Positions 44,037-52,922 of a stretch of 64,000 nucleotides of DNA are shown here, one piece after another. Location of the stretch: positions 1 through 64,000 of the forward strand of contig JANQEO010000006.1 of NCBI GenBank assembly GCA_028278325.1, in the 5' to 3' direction. Each line of letters opens with the position of its first letter. The stretch's first letter is position 1. A model generated the notes under the pieces. It was not told the origin of the DNA. It ran no database searches and saw nothing but the letters and a program-made list of their open reading frames with translations. This DNA is from Candidatus Binatia bacterium (GTDB lineage Bacteria; Desulfobacterota; Binatia; UBA1149; JAJCZL01). A program made the position numbers and the translations under genes.

Positions 44037-45412
44037 GAACCGAACCTTCGCCAGAGAAACACGACCGTGCCCACCACGAAGAACACGACGGGCTGCACGA
44101 CCACGGCCAACCAGAACAACCAGGCAAGTTGAGCCTGGCTAATGAACAGGACGTTTACGCCGGGCTGTTGCTGGGGACGCCGGATCCCGATCATCGCGTC
44201 CTCACGCGCCAGCCAGTTGACCGAGTTGACCAGTAGGTCGCGGTTGCCCAGGTAGTCAAAGAATCCGTTGCTGGCGAAATCCGAGTCGCCGAACACGATC
44301 ATGCGTGTACGCGGCAGACTGCCGTCGTCGGTCTCGACAGCGGCGGGCTGACTGATCTCGGCGCCGACGACGAAGGGACCGTTGATGTCGCGGCCGGCTA
44401 CGAAGGCCGGAGATGCCCCGTCGAGGACACCGCGGTCCAGGCTCGCCCAACTCGTTCGTCCCGTCGACATCAGAGTCGCTGCGACCCTGTCGCGATCCTC
44501 GTCACTGCTGGCCCTCACCGAGCGTAGTCCCGAGAACAACGGCGGCGCCGGCAGTGTCGCGCTCAACAGATGACGGTCGTTGAGGTCGGAGATGACGGCC
44601 GACAACAACTCACCGCCTGCCAGCCGATTGCGAGGATCGAGTATCACGTCGTCGGTCATGGTGACGCCGTACTTGGCCAGGAATGCCGAAAACCTCGGCG
44701 CTTGGAAGGGGTCGAGCATGACCAGGAGATCGCCGCCGCGATCGAGGAAGCGGCCGAGCACCTCGAGCTCCTCGGGCAGAAAGTCGCTCCTCGGACCGGC
44801 GATGATGGCCGCGGCCACGTCCTGATCGATGTCACGCCCTCCGACCAGGCTGATGCTGGTGACCGTGTAGAACTCCTGGGATATGGCCGTGCGCATTCGC
44901 GAGCATCCCGAGCTCCTGTCGATGTTGGCCAGATCGCATTCGCCGTGGCCGGTGATCGCAACGACGGTCTTTGGCGGTTGAGTGACGTGGGAGATCGCCG
45001 AGATGAGCAGGGTCTCGTTGGCGCCCGTGAAATCCCTTCGTTTGTTTGCGCTCTGCACCACCGTCGCGCCGTAGGCACGCACACCGAGGCTCTGGGCCAG
45101 GGCCGGGTTCTTGTTGATGTCGACCACCGTGTAGTCGACCATCTCGCTCTCGCGCGCCGCCTGCCACAGCAGATCCTTGATCACCGGGTTACGGGGGTCC
45201 TGGGTGCGGATGAACGCGGTAATCTCCACCGGTTGATCCAACCTGCGCAGCACGGCCAGAGCATGGTCCGAGAGCGTGTAGCGGTGCCCGCGGCTGAGAT
45301 CCCAACGAGTCGGATGCACGTAGGTAACCGCCACCGCCGACGCCAGCATCGCGAACATCCCCAGTGCCGCGACGACGACCTGCACATAGCGTCTGCCCGT
45401 GTAGGAGATCAC
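44033..45412 (-). CDS. GldG-like ABC-transport auxiliary protein
   Basis: A 459-residue protein with an N-terminal transmembrane anchor (VVVAALGMFAMLASAVAVTYV), the GldG/IFT52-like domain (ITAFIRTQDPRNPVIKDLL, GHGECDL, LDRGGDLLVMLDPF) and a C-terminal membrane segment (LAWLFWLAVVVQPVVFFVVGTVVFLW). I start it at GTG 45410-45412, which overlaps the permease stop and follows GGAGGGG; the frame stays open to 45829 only through the permease gene. Together with GldA- and GldF-like genes it makes an ABC complex that may move or assemble surface material. Confidence 0.85.
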   Translation of the reverse strand: MISYTGRRYVQVVVAALGMFAMLASAVAVTYVHPTRWDLSRGHRYTLSDHALAVLRRLDQPVEITAFIRTQDPRNPVIKDLLWQAARESEMVDYTVVDINKNPALAQSLGVRAYGATVVQSANKRRDFTGANETLLISAISHVTQPPKTVVAITGHGECDLANIDRSSGCSRMRTAISQEFYTVTSISLVGGRDIDQDVAAAIIAGPRSDFLPEELEVLGRFLDRGGDLLVMLDPFQAPRFSAFLAKYGVTMTDDVILDPRNRLAGGELLSAVISDLNDRHLLSATLPAPPLFSGLRSVRASSDEDRDRVAATLMSTGRTSWASLDRGVLDGASPAFVAGRDINGPFVVGAEISQPAAVETDDGSLPRTRMIVFGDSDFASNGFFDYLGNRDLLVNSVNWLAREDAMIGIRRPQQQPGVNVLFISQAQLAWLFWLAVVVQPVVFFVVGTVVFLWRRFGS

Positions 45413-46155
45413 CGCCGTCCCCTCCACTGCCGTGCTTCCATCGAGCGCATGGTGAGGAAGCCCATGAAGACCGTGATGCCGACGAAATAGCCGATGTCCT
45501 TGAGGTCGATCACCCCGCGCGCGAAGGGCTCGAAGTGATCGAAGGCGCACAGCTGCGAGACCACGCCCAGGAAGTCGGCGGGGATGGCGGCCTCGTTCCA
45601 GCTCAGATTCCACAGCAACAGCACCGCACCGTAGGTGAACATCGCGGCGATCAGTTGTGTCTCGGTCAGCGACGAGATGAACACGCCGACCGAAACCATA
45701 GCGGCCAGCAGCAAGAAGAATCCGAGATAGACGACCCAAAGGCCGCTGAGATCGAAGGGCTGGATGACGTACATCATGGCCGGATACAAAAGCGTCGGCC
45801 CGACGATGACCGCGAACACCCCGAGACAAGCCAGGGTCTTGGCGGCAAGGATCTGAAAATCACTGACCGGCGCCGTGTACAGCAGTTCACTGGTGCCCAG
45901 CGCCTTTTCCTCCGAATACACCCGCATGGTCACCAGAGGCACGACCGTAATGACCAGGCGCACGATGTCTTTGAACAGGCGCTGCCAAAGATGCTCGAGA
46001 ATGCTCTCACCGAACCCGAAGGTGATGAAGGCGTTGAGGTCCGTGTAGAAGTAGTAACCCGACAGGGCCAAGAAGACGGCGGCGACGAAGTACACGAGCG
46101 GTGCGAAGAAGAACGCGCGAAGCTCCTTGCCCAGCAGCGCGAGAAATCTCCTCAT
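45409..46155 (-). CDS. GldF-like ABC transporter permease
   Basis: A 248-residue integral membrane protein with about six hydrophobic segments, starting RRFLALLGKELRAFFFAPLVYFVAAVFLALSG, the form of ABC-2 permeases in GldF/NosY-like systems. TMRVYSEEKALGTSELLYTAP is the conserved cytosolic loop. It overlaps the ATPase gene by ATGA and the GldG-like gene by GTGA, so the operon is tight. Confidence 0.88.
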   Translation of the reverse strand: MRRFLALLGKELRAFFFAPLVYFVAAVFLALSGYYFYTDLNAFITFGFGESILEHLWQRLFKDIVRLVITVVPLVTMRVYSEEKALGTSELLYTAPVSDFQILAAKTLACLGVFAVIVGPTLLYPAMMYVIQPFDLSGLWVVYLGFFLLLAAMVSVGVFISSLTETQLIAAMFTYGAVLLLWNLSWNEAAIPADFLGVVSQLCAFDHFEPFARGVIDLKDIGYFVGITVFMGFLTMRSMEARQWRGRR

Positions 46156-47105
46156 TCCCCGCCCTCCGCGTCGTCGAGAATCTTCACGAAAAGATCTTCC
46201 AGGCTCATGAGCCTGGGACTCAGCTCATCCAGCGCCCAACCCTGCCCGATGACGGCCGCGGCCAGTTGGGGCCTGATGTCTTGGCCTTGCCGAGAGCGGA
46301 CCACGACGCTGGTCACTCCTGCCGTGTCGTAGTTGGCTATGTCGAGCCCTTCGACCCCATCGCAGGAGCGGATCACTTCCTCGACCCTGTCGCGCTCCGC
46401 ATCGGCCGCGCGCACCTTGATCAGGGTTTCGCCCCGGCCTGCCGTCTTCTCGGTCAGTCCCAGGGCCGTGTCCTCGGCAATTAGGCGGCCGTGGTCGAGG
46501 ATGAGGACGCTTCGGCACACGATGCTCACCTCGGGCAGGATGTGGGTGGACAGCAAGACCGTGGCTTCGCCGGCCAGATCTGCGATGAGGCTTCGGATCT
46601 CGACTATCTGTCTAGGATCCAGGCCAACGGTCGGTTCGTCGAGGATGAGAACGTCGGGGCGGTGGACGATGGCCTGGGCGATGCCGACCCTTTGCCTGAA
46701 ACCCCGGGAGAGCTTGCCGATATGCTTGCGGTAGACGTCCCCAAGCCCGCACTTGTCGACGGCGTCGTCGACGTGAGAGCCTATATCACGCTCTATTCCA
46801 CGCACTTTTGCGGCAAACCTAAGGTAAGCCTTGACCGTCATGTCGGGGTACAAGGCCACCCGCTCCGGCAGATAGCCGATATGCTTGCGGGCCGCGAGGG
46901 ACTCGCGCCCCACATCGATGCCTGCGATCGTGCACTCCCCCGCCGTTGGCGAGAAAAACCCGGTCAGCATGCGCATTATGGTGCTCTTGCCCGACCCGTT
47001 GGGCCCGAGCAGGCCTGCGATGTCGCCCTTGCTGACGTGGAAAGAGACGTTGTCCACGGCCCGGGTGGGGCCGTAGTCCTTGGTAAGACCGCTTGCCCGA
47101 ATCAC
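46152..47105 (-). CDS. GldA-like ABC transporter ATPase
   Basis: A 317-residue ABC ATPase. Walker A GPNGSGKST (about 37-45), the ABC signature in LSRGFRQRVG (about 139-148), Walker B VLILDEPTVGLDP and the H-loop LLSTHILPE are intact. The C-terminal 80 residues (TLIKVRAADAERDRVEEVI) are the usual accessory domain. GTG start after GGAG. First gene of the four-gene run ATPase - permease - GldG - DUF4340. Confidence 0.95.
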   Translation of the reverse strand: MIRASGLTKDYGPTRAVDNVSFHVSKGDIAGLLGPNGSGKSTIMRMLTGFFSPTAGECTIAGIDVGRESLAARKHIGYLPERVALYPDMTVKAYLRFAAKVRGIERDIGSHVDDAVDKCGLGDVYRKHIGKLSRGFRQRVGIAQAIVHRPDVLILDEPTVGLDPRQIVEIRSLIADLAGEATVLLSTHILPEVSIVCRSVLILDHGRLIAEDTALGLTEKTAGRGETLIKVRAADAERDRVEEVIRSCDGVEGLDIANYDTAGVTSVVVRSRQGQDIRPQLAAAVIGQGWALDELSPRLMSLEDLFVKILDDAEGGE

Positions 47106-47170
47106 GCTGAGCGCTCCACAACCATGATCCTAGAAGCTTGCCACGGTGTGCCGCTGAGTCACGCGCCGCC

Positions 47171-47202
47171 AAAGAAAAGGCCGGGTCAATTGCGACCCGG
47201 CC
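47171..47202 (-). terminator. Rho-independent terminator of the RND transporter operon
   Basis: On the minus strand GGCCGGGTC, loop GCAATT, GACCCGGCC make a perfect nine-bp stem (47179-47202), followed by TTTTCTTT (47171-47178). It lies 38 nt after the stop of the RND gene and ends the YCF48-RND transcript before the ABC operon. Confidence 0.9.
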
Positions 47203-47239
47203 CCCTTTAACTAACGAACTTGCGATGCCGCGGCTGCCG

Positions 47240-49903
47240 CTACGCTTCGATAGCAGGCCTGCGCTGGATGAACTTCGGTTTCACGGTCATGAGAACGACG
47301 GGCAGCAGCGTCAGCGAAGCAAACCAGCTCACCGTCATCCAGATCGCCAGCAACAGACCCATCTCGGCATCGAAGCGGATCTTCGAAACGGTCCAGAACA
47401 GCGTCGACATGATCAAGGTTGTGGACACGAAGGTCGTCGCCTTGCCGGCCGTGGTAATGGCGCGATGAACGGCAGCCTGCACACGTTCGTCGTTGGGCCT
47501 GTCCTTGTAGTCCTTCTCGAGATCGAAATAGACCTCGATGGTTCGACTCACGATGTAGAGCCCATAGTCGATACCGAAACCGACACCTACCGTGATCACG
47601 GGCAACGTGTTCACGTTGATGCCCATGTTGTTCCAACCCATGTAGGCGTTGATCACGATGTTCGATGCCAGCAGAGGCAACAGCATGATCAGACCCGACA
47701 CGAAGGAGCGGTAAGTGAACAGCAGCACTATGTAGATCGTGCCGAACCCGAGGATGTTGACGAGAACGTCGTTCTTCAACAGCTCTTCGTTGGCGGCAGC
47801 AAGCACACCGATCAGACCGCCGGCAAGCCGGAAGTCGGCCTTCTCCATCGGGTTGGCGTCGATGAACTCCTTGCTGCGCGCGATGATGCGCTCGATATTC
47901 TCGCCCTTATGGTCACGGCAGAAGAAAGTCACGTGAGCCGTGCGGTAGTCGGTCGAGACGTACTTCGCCGTCTCGGTCGGTGGCGAACCCGAGAAGAAGA
48001 TGAAGAACAGTCCGCCGATATCCACCCAGCTGTTCGGGATCACACCCCACTTGGGCTCGAGTTCGTGGAACACGCTGTTGACGGCGCGGATGATGTCGGA
48101 CAGCGAGAAGCTGTAGCCGACGCCGGAGTCGCGCTCGAGGAAGCGCTGGAAGTCCTCCATGGTCTTGAGGGCTTCCGGATCCTTCATCGCGTTCTTGTCA
48201 TGCCCCTCGGAAACCACGATCAACGGCTCAACGCCGCCGAACTTGCCCTGAATGCGAGTGTGGGAGGCATTGTATTCCGACTCGAGGCGCAGCAGCGGTG
48301 AGGCCGCCGTCGGGTCGCCGATGGTCAATTTGGTCCACTGCGTCGCACACAGGGCGCACAGAGAGATCCAGAACGCGATAGTGGCTATGCGGCCCTTGGG
48401 ACTCAGCGTCATCGACGCGAAAGCCGCAATCGTTCGGTAGAAGATCCCCTCCCTTCGCTTGTGAACGACTTCGGCATCCGGCGGCGCCAGGAAGTCATAG
48501 ACGATGGGGTTGAGCAGCAACTCCGAGATCGTGATGCACAAGATCCAGAAGGACGCCGTAATGGCGAGCTTCTGGAGCAGCACGATGGGCACCAGAATGA
48601 TGACCAACACGCCCAGCGCGTCCGTGATGATGCCCGACAGCGTCGGCACGAACATCTCGGCGAAGGACGCCACGATCGCGTCGTGCTTGTGGTAGTCGTT
48701 CTTGAAGTACTCCTCGTAGTAGCGGTCATGCATCTGCACTGAATGACTGACCGCGCGAGCCGTAATGAAGAACGGGATTACCAGCGCGAGGGGATCCAGA
48801 GAGAAGCCGATGATGTCGATGAAGCCCAGACCCCAGATGGCGGACAGCACACCGGTGATTGTCGGCCGGAGAGCACCACGCCAGTCGTGGAAGTAGAGGT
48901 AGAGGAGAACCCAGAGGAATACCGTTGCGGCTATGAATATCCAGAATATCTCGTCTGAGAAGTGATAGACCCAGCCGTATAGGCGCGGCTCGCCGGCCAC
49001 CCAGACATCGATATTGGAGCCGCCGCCCGTGAGGGTCAACGTGGCGTCCTTGCCGTCGCGCTTGTATCCGACCTCGACCGGACCGCCTTCGGCGTCGGCC
49101 ACGGCGTTGCCGATCTCCCACCGGTTGTGCACCGTCTTGCCGGCGATCGAGGTGATGACGTCGCCGGTCTGAAGTCCCGAAGCTTTGGCGGCGCTCCCGG
49201 GGAAGAGACGTTTGACGATGGCGCCCGTGCCCGCCTCCACGCCGTACACGTCAGCCCGGTCGGGATCGACGTTGACTAGCTGGGCACCGATCCACCCCTC
49301 TCTATGCGGGGTAAGGACCCGCTCGTTCATCTCGTCGAAGATGCGGCGGTAATCGAGGCGTCCTTCGATGAAGTTGGCGCGGATTATCGCGGCCTTGTCG
49401 TCCAGGGAGACCAGAATGCCGTAGATGTTCTCGGAGTTGTGGACGATGCGCTTGATGTCGTCGGCCTCGTCCGTCGTCTTGGGCATACCGATCATGACCG
49501 GTTCGGAACGCAGCGTGCCGCCGGCCGCCACCGCCAGATGCCTGGTCGTGCGGTGACCGATGGAGTCGATCTGGTTGTGGTTTACGCCGTATACCTTGTC
49601 GATCTCCTCGGTCATGAGATAGATCTGGCCGAGGCGCTCGACGCTGAATACATCGCCTTCCTCGACCTCGAACATCATCATGATGTTGTTGGCGCCGCCG
49701 AAATCTTTCGAATACTCGTTGTGGATCTTGATGAACTCGTGATTCTGCGGGAGCAGGTCCCCGAAGCTCGTGATCATCTGCAACTGCGCCGCATGCCACG
49801 CGAACCACACGGTGACGATCGCCACGATGACCGTTACCGGTGTTCTGTGCCGGATCAGGCGCTCGCCGAGGAGATATAGGGCTTCTTTTGTCTCTCTGGC
49901 CAT
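47240..49903 (-). CDS. RND/MMPL-type (HAE3) transporter with an inserted PDZ domain
   Basis: An 887-residue transporter. Membrane segments lie near 22-40, and after about 320 as two clusters (VFLWVLLYLYFHDWRG onward; then VLVNILGFGTIYIVLLF onward). The sterol-sensing-like tracts match the HAE3 branch that includes hopanoid exporter HpnN. Between the first membrane segment and the second lies a large periplasmic loop containing a PDZ-like domain (residues about 220-295: GAIVKRLFPGSAAKASGLQTGDVITSIAGKTV), which is not standard. The second loop has PNSWVDIGGLFFIFF. A YCF48-like lipoprotein gene precedes it by 16 nt. Probable role: export or shuttling of lipids; substrate unknown. Confidence 0.9.
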   Translation of the reverse strand: MARETKEALYLLGERLIRHRTPVTVIVAIVTVWFAWHAAQLQMITSFGDLLPQNHEFIKIHNEYSKDFGGANNIMMMFEVEEGDVFSVERLGQIYLMTEEIDKVYGVNHNQIDSIGHRTTRHLAVAAGGTLRSEPVMIGMPKTTDEADDIKRIVHNSENIYGILVSLDDKAAIIRANFIEGRLDYRRIFDEMNERVLTPHREGWIGAQLVNVDPDRADVYGVEAGTGAIVKRLFPGSAAKASGLQTGDVITSIAGKTVHNRWEIGNAVADAEGGPVEVGYKRDGKDATLTLTGGGSNIDVWVAGEPRLYGWVYHFSDEIFWIFIAATVFLWVLLYLYFHDWRGALRPTITGVLSAIWGLGFIDIIGFSLDPLALVIPFFITARAVSHSVQMHDRYYEEYFKNDYHKHDAIVASFAEMFVPTLSGIITDALGVLVIILVPIVLLQKLAITASFWILCITISELLLNPIVYDFLAPPDAEVVHKRREGIFYRTIAAFASMTLSPKGRIATIAFWISLCALCATQWTKLTIGDPTAASPLLRLESEYNASHTRIQGKFGGVEPLIVVSEGHDKNAMKDPEALKTMEDFQRFLERDSGVGYSFSLSDIIRAVNSVFHELEPKWGVIPNSWVDIGGLFFIFFSGSPPTETAKYVSTDYRTAHVTFFCRDHKGENIERIIARSKEFIDANPMEKADFRLAGGLIGVLAAANEELLKNDVLVNILGFGTIYIVLLFTYRSFVSGLIMLLPLLASNIVINAYMGWNNMGINVNTLPVITVGVGFGIDYGLYIVSRTIEVYFDLEKDYKDRPNDERVQAAVHRAITTAGKATTFVSTTLIMSTLFWTVSKIRFDAEMGLLLAIWMTVSWFASLTLLPVVLMTVKPKFIQRRPAIEA

Positions 49904-49919
49904 TCCCCGTGCTCCCCTA

Positions 49920-51056
49920 CTAGCCTATGCGGCGGAACCAGCTTTCTCCGCCGTCGTCTGTGTTCATGATCAGGCCGAACCCGCCGACGATCCAGCCGCG
50001 CTTGCCATCATAGAAGCGCACCCGGCGCAGCCATACATTGATGGCCGAGCCCAGATCGCCCTTCTCGAAGGTTCCGCCGGGCTTGGACCTGACCACTTGC
50101 CCTGAGGACCCGACGACCCAGCGCTCGCCGCTAGGCAGTGCCGTGGCCGCGTAGAAGGGATCCGTGTATTCGTGAACGTTGTTGGACTCGAAGCTCCAGT
50201 TCTCTCCGCCGTCGTTGGTAACGGCAATCCGGCCGTCGAGACCGACCGCCATGGCCTTCTGCCGGTCTTCGGAGAAGTGAACGTCGAAGAAGGTCGGAAG
50301 GTCGAGGATGTCGAAGATGTCGCCACCCATGAGCGCTTCTTGAAGCTCGACCCAGGTTTGGCCGCCGTCCTCGGTGCGATAGATCTTGCCGAATTCTCCG
50401 ACTACGAACCCGTTGTCCGCATCAAAGAACTCAACGTCGTAAAGGACCGGATCCTCGAAGACGATCGCCCATTCGTCGTCCTCGTCTTCGGCCCCCTCAA
50501 CTTTAATGGTACTTACGTCCCAGGTCTTACCGCCGTCGGTGGTCTTGACAAACAGGGAGCGGTCACCGATGGCGACAACCGTCTGTGAATCGATCACGCT
50601 GGTCGCGAAAAGATAGCCCTCGGGACACTCGTCCTCGTTGCGCTCGCGGTAGCTGTCGTCACGGCAGTCTTCGGTCATGTAGGCGCTGGCGGATTGTCGT
50701 TCCCAGGTCGTGCCGCCGTCACTGGTGCGAAGGATGAGCCCCTCCTGTCCGACGATCCATCCGACCTTGGGATCGTCGGCCGCGAAGTCGATGCTGTAAA
50801 GCGCGTCTCGGGTTCCACTCTCGACCTGGTTCCAGCTGATTCCGAAGTCGTTGGTCTCGAGGATTTTGCCCCCGTAGCCGATGATTACCGCGCGCTCGGC
50901 GCTTGGCACGGCAACGTCGAAGAACTTGTCGGCAACGTAAACGGTCTGGGTGGCGAGGGGTTCCCACTCCCCGGATCCGTGGCTGCAACCTGACCCGAGT
51001 CCCACCATCAGACACGTCAACGCGAACGTGACGAGTGAGCTTCCCCTTTTCTCCAT
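49920..51056 (-). CDS. YCF48/BNR-repeat lipoprotein, partner of the RND transporter
   Basis: A 378-residue lipoprotein from the second of two adjacent ATGs (51054-51056), which has better spacing to AAGGAGG. The lipobox LGSGC gives Cys24. Repeated units such as VGWIVGQEGLILRTSDGGTTWE and GFVVGEFGKIYRTEDGGQTWV (each about 45-50 residues) are YCF48-like beta-propeller blades, with about six recognisable. Such proteins are often encoded next to RND transporters of this class, and here the gap is 16 nt. It probably sits in the periplasm and assists the transporter or its cargo. Confidence 0.87.
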   Translation of the reverse strand: MEKRGSSLVTFALTCLMVGLGSGCSHGSGEWEPLATQTVYVADKFFDVAVPSAERAVIIGYGGKILETNDFGISWNQVESGTRDALYSIDFAADDPKVGWIVGQEGLILRTSDGGTTWERQSASAYMTEDCRDDSYRERNEDECPEGYLFATSVIDSQTVVAIGDRSLFVKTTDGGKTWDVSTIKVEGAEDEDDEWAIVFEDPVLYDVEFFDADNGFVVGEFGKIYRTEDGGQTWVELQEALMGGDIFDILDLPTFFDVHFSEDRQKAMAVGLDGRIAVTNDGGENWSFESNNVHEYTDPFYAATALPSGERWVVGSSGQVVRSKPGGTFEKGDLGSAINVWLRRVRFYDGKRGWIVGGFGLIMNTDDGGESWFRRIG

Positions 51057-51202
51057 CATTCCTCCTTGTTGGGACAGACGAGTCCTCTGTAAACAGGACG
51101 GCGCGGACAGCGCCCGTGCCCGCAAACACCAGCGGGCTTGCCCATTTAGCTACCAGCCTTGATCATGTCAAGGTTGTCGCAAAAGCGCGTCCGGCGGGCT
51201 GT

Positions 51203-51643
51203 TTATTCGGGAAAGTACTCGGCCCGTTCGTGGTCCTGGACGAGTGTTTGATGGTCGATACGCCACTCGCCCTCTTCTTTGATCATCTCGTAGACCTCGT
51301 GTTCGTCGAGACCGAGCTGATTGAGGAACTTATCCTGTGACTTCAGGATATTGGGAACCTTGGCCTTCTCCCCGGCGACTACGGCCGGGAACACCTGGAA
51401 GCCGAAGATCTTCACCTCTCCGACCTCGATTATGTACTGCTGCTCTTTGGCCCACTCCTCGCGATCCTTGCCACCCTTCAAGGTGCTCGAAACGTAGTCA
51501 TAGGCCTTGCCGAACTCGTGCGCTTGCATCGCTGTCAGGTAGGCTTTGACGGTGTCTTCGGGCGTCCTGGCGACGCTGGCGGACGCGGCAGGGGGCAGCA
51601 AGAACGCCACAAAGAGAACGGGCGTTATCAGGAGATTTCTCAT
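51203..51643 (-). CDS. Exported protein of unknown function (NTF2-like?)
   Basis: About 146 residues from ATG 51641-51643; an earlier ATG (51659-51661) is possible and neither has a strong ribosome site. The signal peptide MRNLLITPVLFVAFLLPPAASA is clear. The mature part starts with TPEDTVKAYLTAMQAHEFGKAYDYVSSTLK, like DUF4878/NTF2-type lipoprotein-like folds, and ends in EGEWRIDHQTLVQDH. No catalytic site is visible. It lies 146 nt upstream of the YCF48 gene on the same strand, so co-transcription is possible. Confidence 0.72.
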   Translation of the reverse strand: MRNLLITPVLFVAFLLPPAASASVARTPEDTVKAYLTAMQAHEFGKAYDYVSSTLKGGKDREEWAKEQQYIIEVGEVKIFGFQVFPAVVAGEKAKVPNILKSQDKFLNQLGLDEHEVYEMIKEEGEWRIDHQTLVQDHERAEYFPE

Positions 51644-51775
51644 GGGCGTAAGTCTACTCATTGAGACCCGCAAGGCAACCATGTTCTCGCCGGGCCGCCT
51701 CGACCGGGTGGTACCGGGGCCGGCCCGCAGGAGCGCTTGCCCGCGGCCTCTCTAACGCATAAATACGTCCAACTT

Positions 51776-52183
51776 ATGGAAGAGACCCAAGACCCGCAGG
51801 AAGCTCAGGAAGCTACGGAAGAGATCGTCGAAGAAACCCCCGAGATATCGCCCGGGGAGCGTTTGGAGGAGATCTTCAACGCCTTCGAACGAAAGGGGCC
51901 CACGGGTACTGACTCACCGGTCGTGTACCGCTTCGAGTTGGACGGGGACGGCGGCGGCAACTACGCCGTCAGGGTCGACAACGACGGGGTGACGCGAGAG
52001 ACCTCGGACTCCGCCGAAGCCAACGTGACCGTCAAGCTCACCGTCGAAGACTTCCTCAAGATCGCCGACGGCAGCTTCGACGGGGAGTTGGCCGTGAGAA
52101 GCGAGAGAATAGAGTTCGAAGGCGACATGGACCTGGTCGCCAAGTGCGTCGAGCTGATCAATTACGAAGACGTCTTAGCCTAA
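51776..52183 (+). CDS. SCP2-like sterol carrier domain protein
   Basis: A 135-residue protein from ATG 51776; the open frame begins earlier at TTG without support. The N-terminal 30 residues are Glu-rich and likely disordered. The rest follows the SCP2 fold: YRFELDGDGGGNYAVRVDNDGV, ANVTVKLTVEDFLKIADGSFDGELAV, and a helix LVAKCVELINYED. SCP2 domains bind lipids and acyl-CoA. Single gene between minus-strand units. Confidence 0.83.
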   Translation: MEETQDPQEAQEATEEIVEETPEISPGERLEEIFNAFERKGPTGTDSPVVYRFELDGDGGGNYAVRVDNDGVTRETSDSAEANVTVKLTVEDFLKIADGSFDGELAVRSERIEFEGDMDLVAKCVELINYEDVLA

Positions 52184-52260
52184 CGCGCTAAGACCATGGA
52201 AGACGCGCACGCCTGACGGCGGCGCTATGGGGTCGACGTGCTCGCTTAGGCCGGGAGAGT

Positions 52261-52704
52261 CTAGGCGCGCTGGTAGTGAACTACCGGGGCATCGCCCGAT
52301 CCGTTCACCTGCGACACCAACCGGCCCTCGAAGACATCCTGGATGACCTGAAGCACGACCTCGTCGTCGAAGGGCTTCGACATGTAGAGGTCCGCTCCTA
52401 CTTCCAGAGCTTTCAGCTCGTCGGCCTTCTGCCCCTTGGCAGTCAGGATCAGAATGAAGACGCCGGTCAGTTCGGGATCGGCACGGATCGACTGGCACAC
52501 TTCATAGCCGTCCATGCGGGGCATCATGACGTCCAAGAGAACCACCTTGGGCTTGACCGCGCGCACAGCCTCGAGACCCTCGACGCCGTCGCATGCCGTT
52601 TCGACGTCGAAACCTTCGGCCTCCAAGATGAAGGCTACCGTCTCGCGGATGTTGGGCTCGTCATCGACGAGCACGATACGATTTGTCAGTTGCGAGTTCT
52701 GCAT
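52261..52704 (-). CDS. CheY-like single-domain response regulator
   Basis: A 147-residue receiver protein. Acidic pair D14/D15, phospho-acceptor D58 (VVLLDVMMPRMDG), Thr in ILTAK and K110 (YMSKP) are all present, so phosphorylation is expected. No output domain follows, only a tail of about 25 residues. A close ribosome site GAAGAGGT precedes the ATG. The cognate kinase is not in the window; the second receiver protein lies 1.9 kb further. Confidence 0.92.
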   Translation of the reverse strand: MQNSQLTNRIVLVDDEPNIRETVAFILEAEGFDVETACDGVEGLEAVRAVKPKVVLLDVMMPRMDGYEVCQSIRADPELTGVFILILTAKGQKADELKALEVGADLYMSKPFDDEVVLQVIQDVFEGRLVSQVNGSGDAPVVHYQRA

Positions 52705-52922
52705 ACCTCTTCCGCACTCCTCACGTCGCGGTCACATGCGCCCCTGGCATCGAAGCGATTATGTGTATGATCGCATATCCGGCGGCGGCGGTGCTACTAA
52801 AAGTGCCCGGATAGGCAGATAAGCGCGCCACCTACCCGCCCGCCCATGCCGACGACAAAGCATCTGCGCAGAAGCAGCCCACCCGGCACGGGTGCTGTTG
52901 CAGGCAGGCCAGGTCGACCCTA

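Noticed and set aside
44033-45829. A 598-residue GldG-like protein starting at 45829
   Set aside because: The first 139 codons are a shadow of the permease gene; GTG 45412 has GGAGGGG and a GTGA overlap.
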